Shown here: in pieces, positions 1-7,704 of the stretch | Layout: each line of letters opens with the position of its first letter | Numbering within the stretch: the stretch's first letter is position 1 | NCBI GenBank assembly: GCA_947302185.1 | Contig: CAMYVI010000006.1 | Location: 1 to 26,187, forward strand | Reading direction: 5' to 3' | Length of the DNA stretch: 26,187 nucleotides | Origin: an uncultured Lachnospiraceae bacterium | GTDB taxonomy: Bacteria; Bacillota_A; Clostridia; Lachnospirales; Lachnospiraceae | Program-made: the position numbers and the translations under genes | Notes under the pieces: generated by a model | Seen by the model: only the letters and a program-made list of their open reading frames with translations | Told to the model about the DNA's origin: nothing | The model's database searches: none

Positions 1-445
1 GGAAGCTTCCTGTCGCGAGCTTCACGATATCTATTATCCATCCAATGCCCAAGAGGCCCCCTGTGAACGTGTAAAGCAGTCCTTTCCCTATGTTTCCCAC
101 ATAATAATGATGACCGCCATATATTCCGAGAAATACGCACAGCAACATCGCAACTTTCCAGTCCTTTTCGGATGTCGTCCGATACGGCTCTACATAGACA
201 CTCCGGTTATACGGCTGATAGTACCGGGTCGAATCCTGCCTGTATGCATTCTGCTCCGATTGAGCCCTCTGGCGCCCTTTCTCAAAGCGGTAACCTATTT
301 CCTCTGCCTCATCGGCGCGTAACAGATGATTCTCGTCATTCATCATGAGCGGCGTGTCGCAAGCGCTGCAGACCAGTATGCTTGAGCCTCTCTCGACTTC
401 CAGTGATGCACCGCAGACAGGACATTTCATTGCGGTAAAATCCAT
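1..445 (-). CDS. Zinc-ribbon plus TM2-domain membrane protein (C-terminus beyond the window)
   Basis: Reading leftwards from the ATG at 445, an open frame of 148 codons runs off the window edge. The N-terminus has a zinc ribbon with CxxC pairs at C8/C11 and C26/C29. A polar linker rich in Q, R and Y follows. The C-terminal part is a TM2 domain: a membrane helix (VAMLLCVFLGIYGGHHYYVG), then a G-rich turn and a second helix ending in IDIVKLATGSF. The start is fixed by GGAGG seven bases upstream. TM2 proteins are widespread small membrane proteins without a settled function; the ribbon suggests metal or protein binding on the cytoplasmic side. Only a few C-terminal residues are probably missing. 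The domain assignment is firm and the role is unknown. Confidence 0.85.
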   Translation of the reverse strand, partial: MDFTAMKCPVCGASLEVERGSSILVCSACDTPLMMNDENHLLRADEAEEIGYRFEKGRQRAQSEQNAYRQDSTRYYQPYNRSVYVEPYRTTSEKDWKVAMLLCVFLGIYGGHHYYVGNIGKGLLYTFTGGLLGIGWIIDIVKLATGSF

Positions 446-505
446 AGATATACCTCCATCAAAGTCAATGCAAAGCACTTTTTTTCTATTGCAAACATCT
501 GATAA

Positions 506-534
506 AGTATACCACAAGGCTTAATGGTTGTAAA
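506..534 (-). promoter_or_regulatory. Sigma-A-type promoter of the TM2 gene
   Basis: On the minus strand TTTACA (529-534) and TATACT (506-511) are separated by 17 bases, about 60 bases upstream of the TM2 start codon. Both hexamers are one base from consensus. Confidence 0.6.
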
Positions 535-602
535 TTTCATCTGAAACCCGCTCGTTTATTCCATTCTCCCGAAACGGACAAATCTCGAACGAAAAAATAG
601 TC

Positions 603-631
603 TTCGCAAACTACCTGCACAATAGTATAAT
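603..631 (+). promoter_or_regulatory. Sigma-A-type promoter of the aldo/keto reductase gene
   Basis: TTCGCA (603-608), a 17-base spacer and a perfect TATAAT (626-631) lie about 70 bases upstream of the ATG at 704. The -35 box is weak (4 of 6). Confidence 0.5.
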
Positions 632-703
632 GAGAATGCTTTTTTATCGGATATCCCTTACCGGATCTCCGATAAGACATATCTCCGTATAATGAGGTGA
701 ATT

Positions 704-1882
704 ATGCAGTACAGAAAAGACCGCTATGGGAACAAGATTTCCGTCCTTGGGTACGGATGCATGCGTTTCCCGCAAAAGAACGGCTCCATCGATTACCGAA
801 AAACAAAGGCTCAGATCAAGCTTGCAATCGACCACGGCGTTAACTACTTTGATACGGCATATATCTATCCCGGCAGCGAGGAAACTGTCGGCAAGATCAT
901 GGAGGAGCTCGGCGTCCGAAAGGATATTTACATTGCCACCAAGCTCCCTCAGTACATGGTGCACACAAGCGCAGCCATCGACAGGTATTTCAACGAGGAG
1001 CTGAAGCGGCTCCGTACGGACTATATCGATTATTATCTGATGCATATGATGACGGATGTGGTTCAGTGGGAAAACCTGGATAATCTGGGTATCCGCAAAT
1101 GGATCGACGACCAGAAAGCAGCGGGACGCATTCGAAATATCGGTTTTTCTTTCCATGGAACCACCGAAATGTTCCTGAAGATTCTTGATGCCTACGACTG
1201 GGACTTCTGTCAGATTCAGTACAATTACCTGGACGAACACACGCAGGCCGGAAGAACAGGCCTTGAAGCCGCAGAGGCAAAGGGTATTCCGGTCATCATC
1301 ATGGAACCTCTGCGCGGCGGCAAGCTGGTGAACCTGCTCCCCGAAAACGCAAAGAAACTCATTGAGGAGAATGAGCGCGGCTGGACGCCGGCCGAGTGGG
1401 CGTTTCGCTGGCTCTGGAACCAGACCGGCGTCACTTGCGTACTTTCGGGTATGAATACGAAAAAGATGATCGCCGAGAATATCAAGGCTGCATCGAAGAT
1501 GCGTCCGGGAACGCTGACTGATGATGATCAGGCATTCCTCGACCGAATCTGTCAGATCATCCGGGAGCGCACGAAGGTGGGCTGCACGGGCTGCCGCTAT
1601 TGCATGCCCTGCCCTCAGGGAGTGGAAATTCCCGGGCTTTTCAGATGCTACAATGCTATGTACGCAGAGAATAAAGCTACCGGGCGAAAGGAATTCATGC
1701 AGACCGTGGCTCTCAGAAAAGAGCCGGCTTTTGCGACTCAGTGCGTACGCTGCGGCAAATGCGAGAAATCGTGTCCTCAGGGACTGAAGATCATGGATCT
1801 CATCCAGGAGGCGGACCGCGCGGTAAGACCGTTGCCGCTGAAAATCGGCTATGCAGCTGCGCGTAAATTCATGTACAGATGA
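704..1882 (+). CDS. Aldo/keto reductase with C-terminal ferredoxin-like [4Fe-4S] domain
   Basis: A 392-residue cytoplasmic oxidoreductase of the COG1453 type. Residues 1 to about 270 form the aldo/keto reductase barrel, with catalytic candidates D50 and Y55 (FDTAYIYPG), K80 (IATKLP) and the His of FSFHG. The C-terminal part carries two cysteine clusters: C294, C297, C300, C303 followed by Pro, and C347, C350, C353, C357 followed by Pro. These fit two [4Fe-4S] clusters. Such proteins are common in anaerobes and probably couple NAD(P)H- or flavin-linked reduction of carbonyl compounds to ferredoxin-like electron transfer; the substrate is unknown. GAGGTG lies just upstream of the ATG. It is separated from nrdG by a palindromic repeat and need not be part of that operon. 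Confidence 0.9.
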   Translation: MQYRKDRYGNKISVLGYGCMRFPQKNGSIDYRKTKAQIKLAIDHGVNYFDTAYIYPGSEETVGKIMEELGVRKDIYIATKLPQYMVHTSAAIDRYFNEELKRLRTDYIDYYLMHMMTDVVQWENLDNLGIRKWIDDQKAAGRIRNIGFSFHGTTEMFLKILDAYDWDFCQIQYNYLDEHTQAGRTGLEAAEAKGIPVIIMEPLRGGKLVNLLPENAKKLIEENERGWTPAEWAFRWLWNQTGVTCVLSGMNTKKMIAENIKAASKMRPGTLTDDDQAFLDRICQIIRERTKVGCTGCRYCMPCPQGVEIPGLFRCYNAMYAENKATGRKEFMQTVALRKEPAFATQCVRCGKCEKSCPQGLKIMDLIQEADRAVRPLPLKIGYAAARKFMYR

Positions 1883-1935
1883 CTGTCAGGGACGGTTCTT
1901 GACAGTCAGGAACCGTCCCGTTAAGAACCGTCCCC
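1883..1935. repeat. GGGACGGTTCTT palindromic repeat cluster
   Basis: Three copies of one unit sit directly after the reductase stop codon. GGGACGGTTC (1889-1898) faces GAACCGTCCC (1910-1919), and a third copy GAACCGTCCC lies at 1925-1934. The forward unit GGGACGGTTCTT also pairs over 12 bases with AAGAACCGTCCC at 1923-1934. An overlapping CTGTCA/TGACAG pair (1883-1888, 1900-1905) adds an alternative fold. No T-tract follows, so this is not a classical terminator. It resembles the short dispersed REP-like palindromes of Firmicutes; genome-wide copies are not visible here. Confidence 0.65.
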
Positions 1936-1981
1936 GATTGGCGACCGATCGATGAAATTCCATCAGGATAAAGGAGACCCC

Positions 1982-2674
1982 ATGAAAATTCACGGCCTGC
2001 AGAAAATGACCCTGCTCGACTATCCCGGCCGCATCGCCTGCACGGTTTTCCTCGGGCAATGTGATTTCCGCTGCCCCTACTGCCACAACTTTGAACTGGT
2101 CAGCGGATCAGCACCGGCCGTCATGACCGGCGAAGAACTCCTCAGCTTTCTGAAGAAACGTCAGGGCCTTCTTGACGGCGTCGCCATAACCGGCGGAGAA
2201 CCCTGCCTGCACAAAAGCCTCTATGACCTTATCACGGAGATCCGCGGGCTCGGCTTTGCTATCAAGCTCGATACCAACGGCAACCACCCGGCTGCCCTGG
2301 CGAAGCTCCTTTGCGAAGGTCTTGTCGACTATGTGGCTATGGACATCAAGAACAGCCCGGATAAGTACGCGATGACAATCGGTCTGGACTTTATCGACTT
2401 AAGTCCCATAAGGCAGAGCATCGACCTGCTTATGAACGGACCCGCTGAATATGAGTTCCGTACTACCGTTGTCAGAGAGTTCCATGAGGCTGCGGATTTT
2501 GAAGAAATCGGGAAAATGATTGCCGGAGCCTCTCATTACTATCTCCAGCAATTTACGGACCGGGAGACCGTTCCTTATGGCAATCTTCATGCACACTCTA
2601 AGGAAAACATGCAGAGCTTTGCGAACATTGCAGCGAAGTATGTCAAAAATGTCAGCTTGCGGGGAATTGACTGA
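1982..2674 (+). CDS. nrdG: Anaerobic ribonucleoside-triphosphate reductase activating protein (radical SAM)
   Basis: A 230-residue radical SAM enzyme that cleaves S-adenosylmethionine to generate the glycyl radical on NrdD. The cluster motif CX3CX2C is at C27, C31 and C34 (CDFRCPYCHN). It is followed by the SAM-binding segment GVAITGGEPCL. The N-terminus KIHGLQKMTLLDYPG is typical of the TIGR02495 subfamily rather than the E. coli NrdG type. The ATG at 1982 is chosen because AAAGGAG lies just upstream; an in-frame ATG at 1952 would add ten unconserved residues. The gene lies before nrdD rather than after it, and nrdD has its own promoter and operators, so the two may be transcribed partly separately. 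GGAATTG/CAATTCC around its stop forms a small stem with no T-tract. Confidence 0.92.
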   Translation: MKIHGLQKMTLLDYPGRIACTVFLGQCDFRCPYCHNFELVSGSAPAVMTGEELLSFLKKRQGLLDGVAITGGEPCLHKSLYDLITEIRGLGFAIKLDTNGNHPAALAKLLCEGLVDYVAMDIKNSPDKYAMTIGLDFIDLSPIRQSIDLLMNGPAEYEFRTTVVREFHEAADFEEIGKMIAGASHYYLQQFTDRETVPYGNLHAHSKENMQSFANIAAKYVKNVSLRGID

Positions 2675-2751
2675 ATTCAACAATTCCTGTGGTGAATGTT
2701 GCCCGTTATTAATGCAAATTGCCTCTTTTTTGGTGCTCCTGCTCACTTAAA

Positions 2752-2798
2752 CCACAAGATATTGTGTTTTTGTTAAGAAACAATAATAGATATTGATT
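2752..2798 (+). promoter_or_regulatory. Tandem NrdR boxes upstream of nrdD
   Basis: Two sites match the NrdR box consensus (acaCwAtATaTwGtgt, from memory). Box 1 at 2752-2767 matches 14 of 16 positions. Box 2 at 2783-2798 matches 11 of 16. They are 15 bases apart, so centre-to-centre distance is 31 bases or three helical turns, the usual geometry for this repressor. Box 2 covers the -35 hexamer of the nrdD promoter, which suits repression when dATP/ATP-bound NrdR occupies both sites. The nrdR gene itself is not in the window. Confidence 0.75.
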
Positions 2799-2821
2799 TA
2801 ATCACCTTCAAGTGATAGTAT
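2793..2821 (+). promoter_or_regulatory. nrdD promoter
   Basis: TTGATT (2793-2798), a 17-base spacer and TAGTAT (2816-2821) predict a start near 2828, giving a leader of about 140 bases. The -35 box lies within NrdR box 2. Confidence 0.6.
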
Positions 2822-2823
2822 AT

Positions 2824-2895
2824 AAGACGGTTGCCGGACGGCAGCCGTCTTTATCACAGGCGCCGCTATATATGGCGCCTGCTTTATGCAAAGCA
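2824..2895 (+). other. Three consecutive hairpins in the nrdD leader
   Basis: Stem 1 pairs 2824-2835 with 2840-2851 (12 pairs including one G-T, GGAC loop) and is followed by a short T-run. Stem 2 pairs CAGGCGCC (2857-2864) with GGCGCCTG (2874-2881) perfectly. Stem 3 pairs TGCTTT (2880-2885) with AAAGCA (2890-2895) and overlaps the foot of stem 2, so the two compete. The predicted transcript starts within the first stem. The series could protect the 5' end or act as an attenuator. I recognise no known riboswitch class. Confidence 0.5.
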
Positions 2896-2970
2896 ATATG
2901 TGGCATATATTTGACTAATTATTTTCGCACCAACCTGCGATACAACTGTTAAGGGGGAGGAAGATTCCAT

Positions 2971-5508
2971 ATGTATAAAGTCATAAAAAGAGACGGGCAG
3001 ATTGCGGAATTTGAAATCAGCAAAATCACGGATGCCATCACAAAGGCATTCGTAGCGCTCGAAAAGCAGTACCATCCGAGTATCATCGAGCTGATCGCAC
3101 TCCATGTAACTGCCGATTTTGAAAGCAAAGTCATCGACGGCCAGATCAATGTTGAAAGCATTCAGGACAGCGTGGAAAAAGTTCTCTCCGAATCAGGCTA
3201 CGCAGATGTTGCCAAGGCTTACATTCTGTACCGCAAGCAGCGCGAGAAAGTCCGTAACGTCAACTCCACGCTGCTCGACTATAAAGATCTGATCGACAAC
3301 TATCTCCAGATCAATGACTGGCGCGTAAAAGAAAACTCGACTGTCACCTATTCCGTCGGCGGTCTGATACTCTCCAACTCCGGCGCCATAACAGCCAACT
3401 ACTGGCTCAGTGAAGTCTATGACGATGAAGTGGCTATGGCCCATCGCAGTGCTGCGATTCATCTGCATGATCTCTCCATGCTGACAGGCTACTGCGCCGG
3501 CTGGAGCCTTAAGCAGCTGATCATGGAAGGTCTCGGCGGTGTACCGGGTAAGATTACATCCTCACCGGCCAATCATCTGTCCACACTCTGCAACCAGATG
3601 GTCAATTTCCTCGGCATCATGCAGAACGAGTGGGCGGGCGCTCAGGCATTTTCATCATTCGACACGTATCTGGCGCCATTTGTCAAAGTCGATAATCTGA
3701 CACAGAAAGAAGTAAAGCAGTGTGTTCAGTCCTTTGTCTACGGAGTCAACACACCGAGCCGCTGGGGTACACAGGCACCGTTCTCCAACATCACACTTGA
3801 CTGGGTGGTTCCGGAAGATCTCAAGAATCTTTCAGCCATCGTCGGCGGCCGCCATATGAATTTCACCTACGGCGACTGCCAGAAGGAAATGGATATGGTC
3901 AACAAGGCCTTCATCGAAATCATGATCGAAGGCGATCATAACGGACGCGGATTCCAGTATCCGATTCCGACCTATTCCATCACCCGTGATTTCGACTGGA
4001 GTGATACCGAGAACAACCGGCTTCTTTTCGAGATGACCGCCAAGTACGGTACGCCTTATTTCTCGAACTACCTCAACTCCGACATGGAACCGAGCGATGT
4101 CCGCTCCATGTGCTGCAGACTTCGCCTGGATCTCCGCGAGCTCAGAAAAAAATCCGGCGGATTCTTCGGTGCCGGCGAGTCGACGGGTTCAATCGGCGTT
4201 GTAACGATCAACATGCCGAGAATCGCTTACCTTGCGAAGGATGAGGAAGATTTCTACCACAGACTGGATGCCCTGATGGATCTCTCGGCACGAAGCCTCA
4301 AGACAAAGCGCACGGTCATCACAAAACTGCTCGAGCAGGGACTGTATCCGTATACAAAGAGATATCTCGGAACATTTGACAACCATTTTTCCACCATCGG
4401 TCTGATCGGTATGAATGAAGTAGGTCTGAATGCAAATTGGCTCCGCGCCGATCTCACGGACGAGCGCACACAGCGTTTCACACGCGACGTCCTGAACCAT
4501 ATGCGCGAACGCCTCTCCGACTATCAGGAAATGTACGGCGATCTCTACAATCTGGAGGCAACTCCCGCCGAATCGACCACCTACAGATTTGCAAAACATG
4601 ACAGGGAACTGTATCCGGACATCATCACGGCCAACATGAACGGCACACCATATTACACGAACTCATCCCATCTTCCGGTAGGCTACACAGAAGACATCTT
4701 CTCTGCACTGGATATTCAGGATGATCTTCAGACGCTGTATACTTCGGGAACAGTATTCCATGCATTCCTCGGCGAGAAACTCCCGGACTGGAAAGCCGCT
4801 GCAAGTCTTGTCCGCAAGATTGCAGAGAATTATAAGCTTCCTTACTATACAATGTCCCCGACATATTCGGTCTGCAGAGACCACGGCTATCTGACCGGCG
4901 AACAGTTCTCCTGCCCGATCTGCGGCCGTACAACAGAGGTTTACAGCCGTATCACAGGATATTACAGACCGGTTCAGAACTGGAACGACGGCAAGGCTCA
5001 GGAGTATCAGGACCGCAGAGTATACAACATCGGCCGCTCAAAGCTTCTGCATAACGGCCCGAATCCGGCACCGGCAGACAATACGGCCGCTCCGAATACT
5101 CATAGCACTTCCGCAGGCAGTGCAGATACAGTTAAAGGTAATGCCGGATATACTGAAACAGTGAGCATTGGCAGTACCGCTCAGACGGCCGGTATACCGG
5201 CCGCTTCCGAAAAGCCGGTCAATGTCGTTATGAGTTCAATTCCGAATGTTGAGACGGCTAAAGAAAATCACGTCTCCGATCCGTCGATTCTGCTCTTTAA
5301 GACGACGACCTGCCCGAACTGCAAGGCAGCGACCGCAATGCTCGACAGTGCCGGAGTAAATTACACGCTTGTAGATGCAGCCGAACACAGAGATCTGGTA
5401 AATAAATACAGTATCATGTCCGCACCCACGCTCGTTCTGGTAAACGGCAACTCCTTCGAGCGGTTCCGCGGCGTATCGGATATCAAGGGCTGGCTGAAAC
5501 GCAGGTAA
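2971..5508 (+). CDS. nrdD: Class III anaerobic ribonucleoside-triphosphate reductase with fused C-terminal redoxin domain
   Basis: An 845-residue glycyl-radical enzyme reducing ribonucleoside triphosphates to dNTPs. Residues 1 to about 95 form an ATP-cone allosteric domain (YKVIKRDGQIAEF). The catalytic barrel follows, with cysteines C175 (GYCAGW), C207 (STLCNQ) and the pair C381/C382 (SMCCRL). A zinc site is formed by C635, H638 or its surroundings, C648 and C651. The glycyl radical residue is G663 in RITGYYRP. NrdD normally ends some 30 residues after this glycine; here 180 residues follow. These are an Ala/Thr/Ser-rich linker (about 692-767) and a thioredoxin/glutaredoxin-like domain (about 768-845) with active site C781-P-N-C784, a TAPTLV-like cis-proline segment (SAPTLV) and GVSDIKGWL at the end. 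Some class III enzymes take electrons from a redoxin instead of formate, and the fusion suggests that type. The RBS is AGGGGGAGG. The gene ends in a strong stem at 5571. Confidence 0.95.
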   Translation: MYKVIKRDGQIAEFEISKITDAITKAFVALEKQYHPSIIELIALHVTADFESKVIDGQINVESIQDSVEKVLSESGYADVAKAYILYRKQREKVRNVNSTLLDYKDLIDNYLQINDWRVKENSTVTYSVGGLILSNSGAITANYWLSEVYDDEVAMAHRSAAIHLHDLSMLTGYCAGWSLKQLIMEGLGGVPGKITSSPANHLSTLCNQMVNFLGIMQNEWAGAQAFSSFDTYLAPFVKVDNLTQKEVKQCVQSFVYGVNTPSRWGTQAPFSNITLDWVVPEDLKNLSAIVGGRHMNFTYGDCQKEMDMVNKAFIEIMIEGDHNGRGFQYPIPTYSITRDFDWSDTENNRLLFEMTAKYGTPYFSNYLNSDMEPSDVRSMCCRLRLDLRELRKKSGGFFGAGESTGSIGVVTINMPRIAYLAKDEEDFYHRLDALMDLSARSLKTKRTVITKLLEQGLYPYTKRYLGTFDNHFSTIGLIGMNEVGLNANWLRADLTDERTQRFTRDVLNHMRERLSDYQEMYGDLYNLEATPAESTTYRFAKHDRELYPDIITANMNGTPYYTNSSHLPVGYTEDIFSALDIQDDLQTLYTSGTVFHAFLGEKLPDWKAAASLVRKIAENYKLPYYTMSPTYSVCRDHGYLTGEQFSCPICGRTTEVYSRITGYYRPVQNWNDGKAQEYQDRRVYNIGRSKLLHNGPNPAPADNTAAPNTHSTSAGSADTVKGNAGYTETVSIGSTAQTAGIPAASEKPVNVVMSSIPNVETAKENHVSDPSILLFKTTTCPNCKAATAMLDSAGVNYTLVDAAEHRDLVNKYSIMSAPTLVLVNGNSFERFRGVSDIKGWLKRR

Positions 5509-5570
5509 AGTCCCGAAGATGTATCTATGAAACACTGAGCATTTTCGGAACCCTTATGGTTTTCATGATT

Positions 5571-5641
5571 AAACTTCCCACAGAGAGTGTAACGGCAGAC
5601 ATTTTGTTCATGTCAGTGCAGACACATGTGGGAAGTTTTTT
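5571..5641 (+). terminator. Terminator of nrdD
   Basis: AAACTTCCCACA (5571-5582) pairs perfectly with TGTGGGAAGTTT (5627-5638), and the strand continues as T6. The 44-base interior can form a second stem (GACAT with ATGTC). The loop is large for a simple terminator. The 159 bases from 5642 to the next gene at 5801 hold only a weak CGAGA/TCTCG stem and no convincing promoter. Confidence 0.7.
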
Positions 5642-5800
5642 AATCTCTGACGCGTAATTCCCGTGATTTTGCAACGAGATGAATGCATATAACGAACTTG
5701 TCTCGACACATTTTATTACAGGATTATGGGAGTGCGTAAGGAAGGAACAATCCGAAATCGACTTTTAGCGACCTTATCATAAAATATATTGAGGTACAAT

Positions 5801-6640
5801 ATGAACAGTTTCGAACTTAGACCTGAAGACTACGTCGAACCGAGATGCCTCCTGTGTGAGAATCCTTACGGAGTGACAGAGCCTGTCAAATCTGTCCCGC
5901 AGGCAAGAATCATACAGAGACTGAATGAATTCATGGCTGACCGCGACTATAACGGAGCTGAGAGGCATCTCCTGTACTGGTTCGAGGAGGCAAAACTCGG
6001 ACATGACCTGCGCGGCCAGCTATTGATTCGCAACGAGCTGATCGGGCATTACCGCAAGACGGGCGACAAGGACAAGTCCCTTGCAAACGCAGCCGCTGCC
6101 CTCGCCCTCCTCGACACCCTGAATTTAGACGGATCTGTCAGCGCCGGTACGACATACGTCAATGCAGCGACGGCTTACAACGCGTTCGGAGATCAGGAAA
6201 AGTCACTGAGCCTATTTGAAAAAGCAAGAAAAGTCTATGAATCTGACGGACTCACGGATAAATCCCTGCTGGGAGGGCTCTATAACAACATGGGGCTGAA
6301 TCTTTTTGCGCTCGGCAGATATGATGAAGCTCTTGAGCTATACGACCGGGCTCTTCTTACCATGGAAGAAGTGGATAACGGAAGGCTTGAACAGGCCATA
6401 ACTTATCTTAATATGGCAGATGTATATGCACAGCTTCTTGAACCTGATGAGGGCGAAGCAAAGGTATATAAGTGTCTCGACAGTGCATATGAGCTCCTTA
6501 CATCCGGAGAGATATCGGACATGGGTTATTATGCATTTGTGTGTGAAAAATGTGCTCCTTCATTTGAATACTACGGATATTTTCTTGCAGCACAGGATCT
6601 GAATGACCGCGCGAATGCCGCATATCAAAGAAAGCCGTGA
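5801..6640 (+). CDS. Tetratricopeptide-repeat protein
   Basis: A 279-residue soluble protein with no signal peptide. Helical repeats span roughly residues 60-220. The clearest TPR unit reads YNNMGLNLFALGRYDEALEL, preceded by YVNAATAYNAFGDQEKSLSL and followed by YLNMADVYAQL. TPR proteins are protein-binding scaffolds. The next gene downstream encodes a DUF4037 nucleotidyltransferase-like protein, and I recall similar pairings in Clostridia, so the TPR protein may be its partner. GAGGT precedes the ATG at 5801; a TTG at 5789 in the same frame lacks such a site. The frame ends in QRKP beside a decayed duplication (6615-6730), so the extreme C-terminus may not be ancestral. Confidence 0.8.
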   Translation: MNSFELRPEDYVEPRCLLCENPYGVTEPVKSVPQARIIQRLNEFMADRDYNGAERHLLYWFEEAKLGHDLRGQLLIRNELIGHYRKTGDKDKSLANAAAALALLDTLNLDGSVSAGTTYVNAATAYNAFGDQEKSLSLFEKARKVYESDGLTDKSLLGGLYNNMGLNLFALGRYDEALELYDRALLTMEEVDNGRLEQAITYLNMADVYAQLLEPDEGEAKVYKCLDSAYELLTSGEISDMGYYAFVCEKCAPSFEYYGYFLAAQDLNDRANAAYQRKP

Positions 6641-6730
6641 ACTTGCATAAATACGGGGATGCCGCATATCACGGAACTTTTGTTATCGTGTTTGAACGCA
6701 TAAACGTCACATGGCATGAAAAGCCGTGAA
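6615..6730 (+). repeat. Decayed tandem duplication between the TPR and DUF4037 genes
   Basis: ATGCCGCATATCA occurs at 6615-6627 and 6659-6671. AAAGCCGTGAA occurs at 6631-6641 and 6720-6730, followed in both copies by related CATAAATACGG / TATGAATAAGG stretches. In copy two the A and B blocks are separated by an extra 45 or so bases. Copy one covers the last codons and stop of the TPR gene. Confidence 0.5.
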
Positions 6731-6759
6731 TCCGTATGAATAAGGAAAAGAGGTCGTCT

Positions 6760-7704
6760 ATGAAAGGGCTTAAACTGTCCGAACAATACTTTGAAACTTA
6801 CGGCAGGGAAATGCTCCGGGAACAATTTCCCGAGCTGCTGCCCTATCTTGCAGCCGGCTTGATCGGAAGCGGTTCCGAATGCTTCGGATTCGATGATGAA
6901 ATATCCCATGATCATGATTTCGAGCCGGGATTCTGCATCTTTCTTCCGGACGAAGAAACAGTAAACAGACGCACTGCCTTTCTGCTCGAGCGGGCATACA
7001 ATAAACTCCCGAAAAAGTTCATGGGGTTTGAACGTCAGCTTCTGCAGCCGGTGGGCGGTGCAAGACACGGTGTTATCAGAACAGCAGATTTTTTTCTGGA
7101 TAAAGTCGGCTCTCCTGCGGGGGAGCTCACGTCCGAGCAGTGGCTTCTCCTGCCGGAAACATATCTGGCCGAGGCGGTCAACGGAAAAATCTTTTTCGAT
7201 AATTACGGAAATATAACAGAAATCCGGAAAAAACTGGCCTTTTATCCCGAGGATGTGAGGAGAAAAAAACTGGCCGGACATTTGCTCCTGATGGCTCAGT
7301 CCGGCCAGTATAACTATCTCCGCTGCATACGCCACGGTGAACAGGCTGCCGCCCAGCTTGCGGTCGCGGAATTTGTTAAAAGCGGTATGTCTGCGATATT
7401 CCTGCTGAACAAAGTCTACCAGCCCTATTATAAGTGGTGCTTCCGAGCCATGCGCGCTCTTCCGAAGCTTGCTCTCAACGCTGAGCTCATGGAATGGCTT
7501 ATCACAACGAACAACGAGCCGACAATGCAGGAAGAGAAATATAACGTTATCGAGGACATCGCACAGGATGTTATCGACGAGCTGCACGAGCAGGAACTCA
7601 CCGAAGCGGTATGCGATGATCTCGAAAAACATGCTTATTCGGTAAATGACGGCATCCGGGATGGTCTGGTCCGGAATTTGAACATATTAGCGGGCGTCCG
7701 CTGA
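6760..7704 (+). CDS. DUF4037 family protein, nucleotidyltransferase-like
   Basis: A 314-residue cytoplasmic protein of the DUF4037 type. The N-terminal region has a polymerase-beta-like signature: G36-S37 in GLIGSGSECFG, followed by D51 and D53 in SHDHDFEPG, the usual GS...DxD metal-binding layout of minimal nucleotidyltransferases. The rest is largely helical, with a possible substrate-binding part containing YQPYYKWCFRAMRALP. Family knowledge stops at the fold: no substrate is established. The ATG at 6760 has AAGAGG upstream; an in-frame ATG at 6736 lies before that site and is less likely. It probably acts with the TPR protein upstream. Its TGA abuts the stop codon of a convergent small gene with no terminator between. 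Confidence 0.82.
   Translation: MKGLKLSEQYFETYGREMLREQFPELLPYLAAGLIGSGSECFGFDDEISHDHDFEPGFCIFLPDEETVNRRTAFLLERAYNKLPKKFMGFERQLLQPVGGARHGVIRTADFFLDKVGSPAGELTSEQWLLLPETYLAEAVNGKIFFDNYGNITEIRKKLAFYPEDVRRKKLAGHLLLMAQSGQYNYLRCIRHGEQAAAQLAVAEFVKSGMSAIFLLNKVYQPYYKWCFRAMRALPKLALNAELMEWLITTNNEPTMQEEKYNVIEDIAQDVIDELHEQELTEAVCDDLEKHAYSVNDGIRDGLVRNLNILAGVR

Noticed and set aside
2824..2970. Cobalamin or other known riboswitch in the nrdD leader
   Set aside because: I see stems but none of the conserved core sequences of riboswitch classes I know.
6625..7632. Long minus-strand open frame opposite the DUF4037 gene
   Set aside because: It has no ribosome site and reads as Cys/Phe/His-rich antisense sequence, while the plus frame shows clear family motifs.
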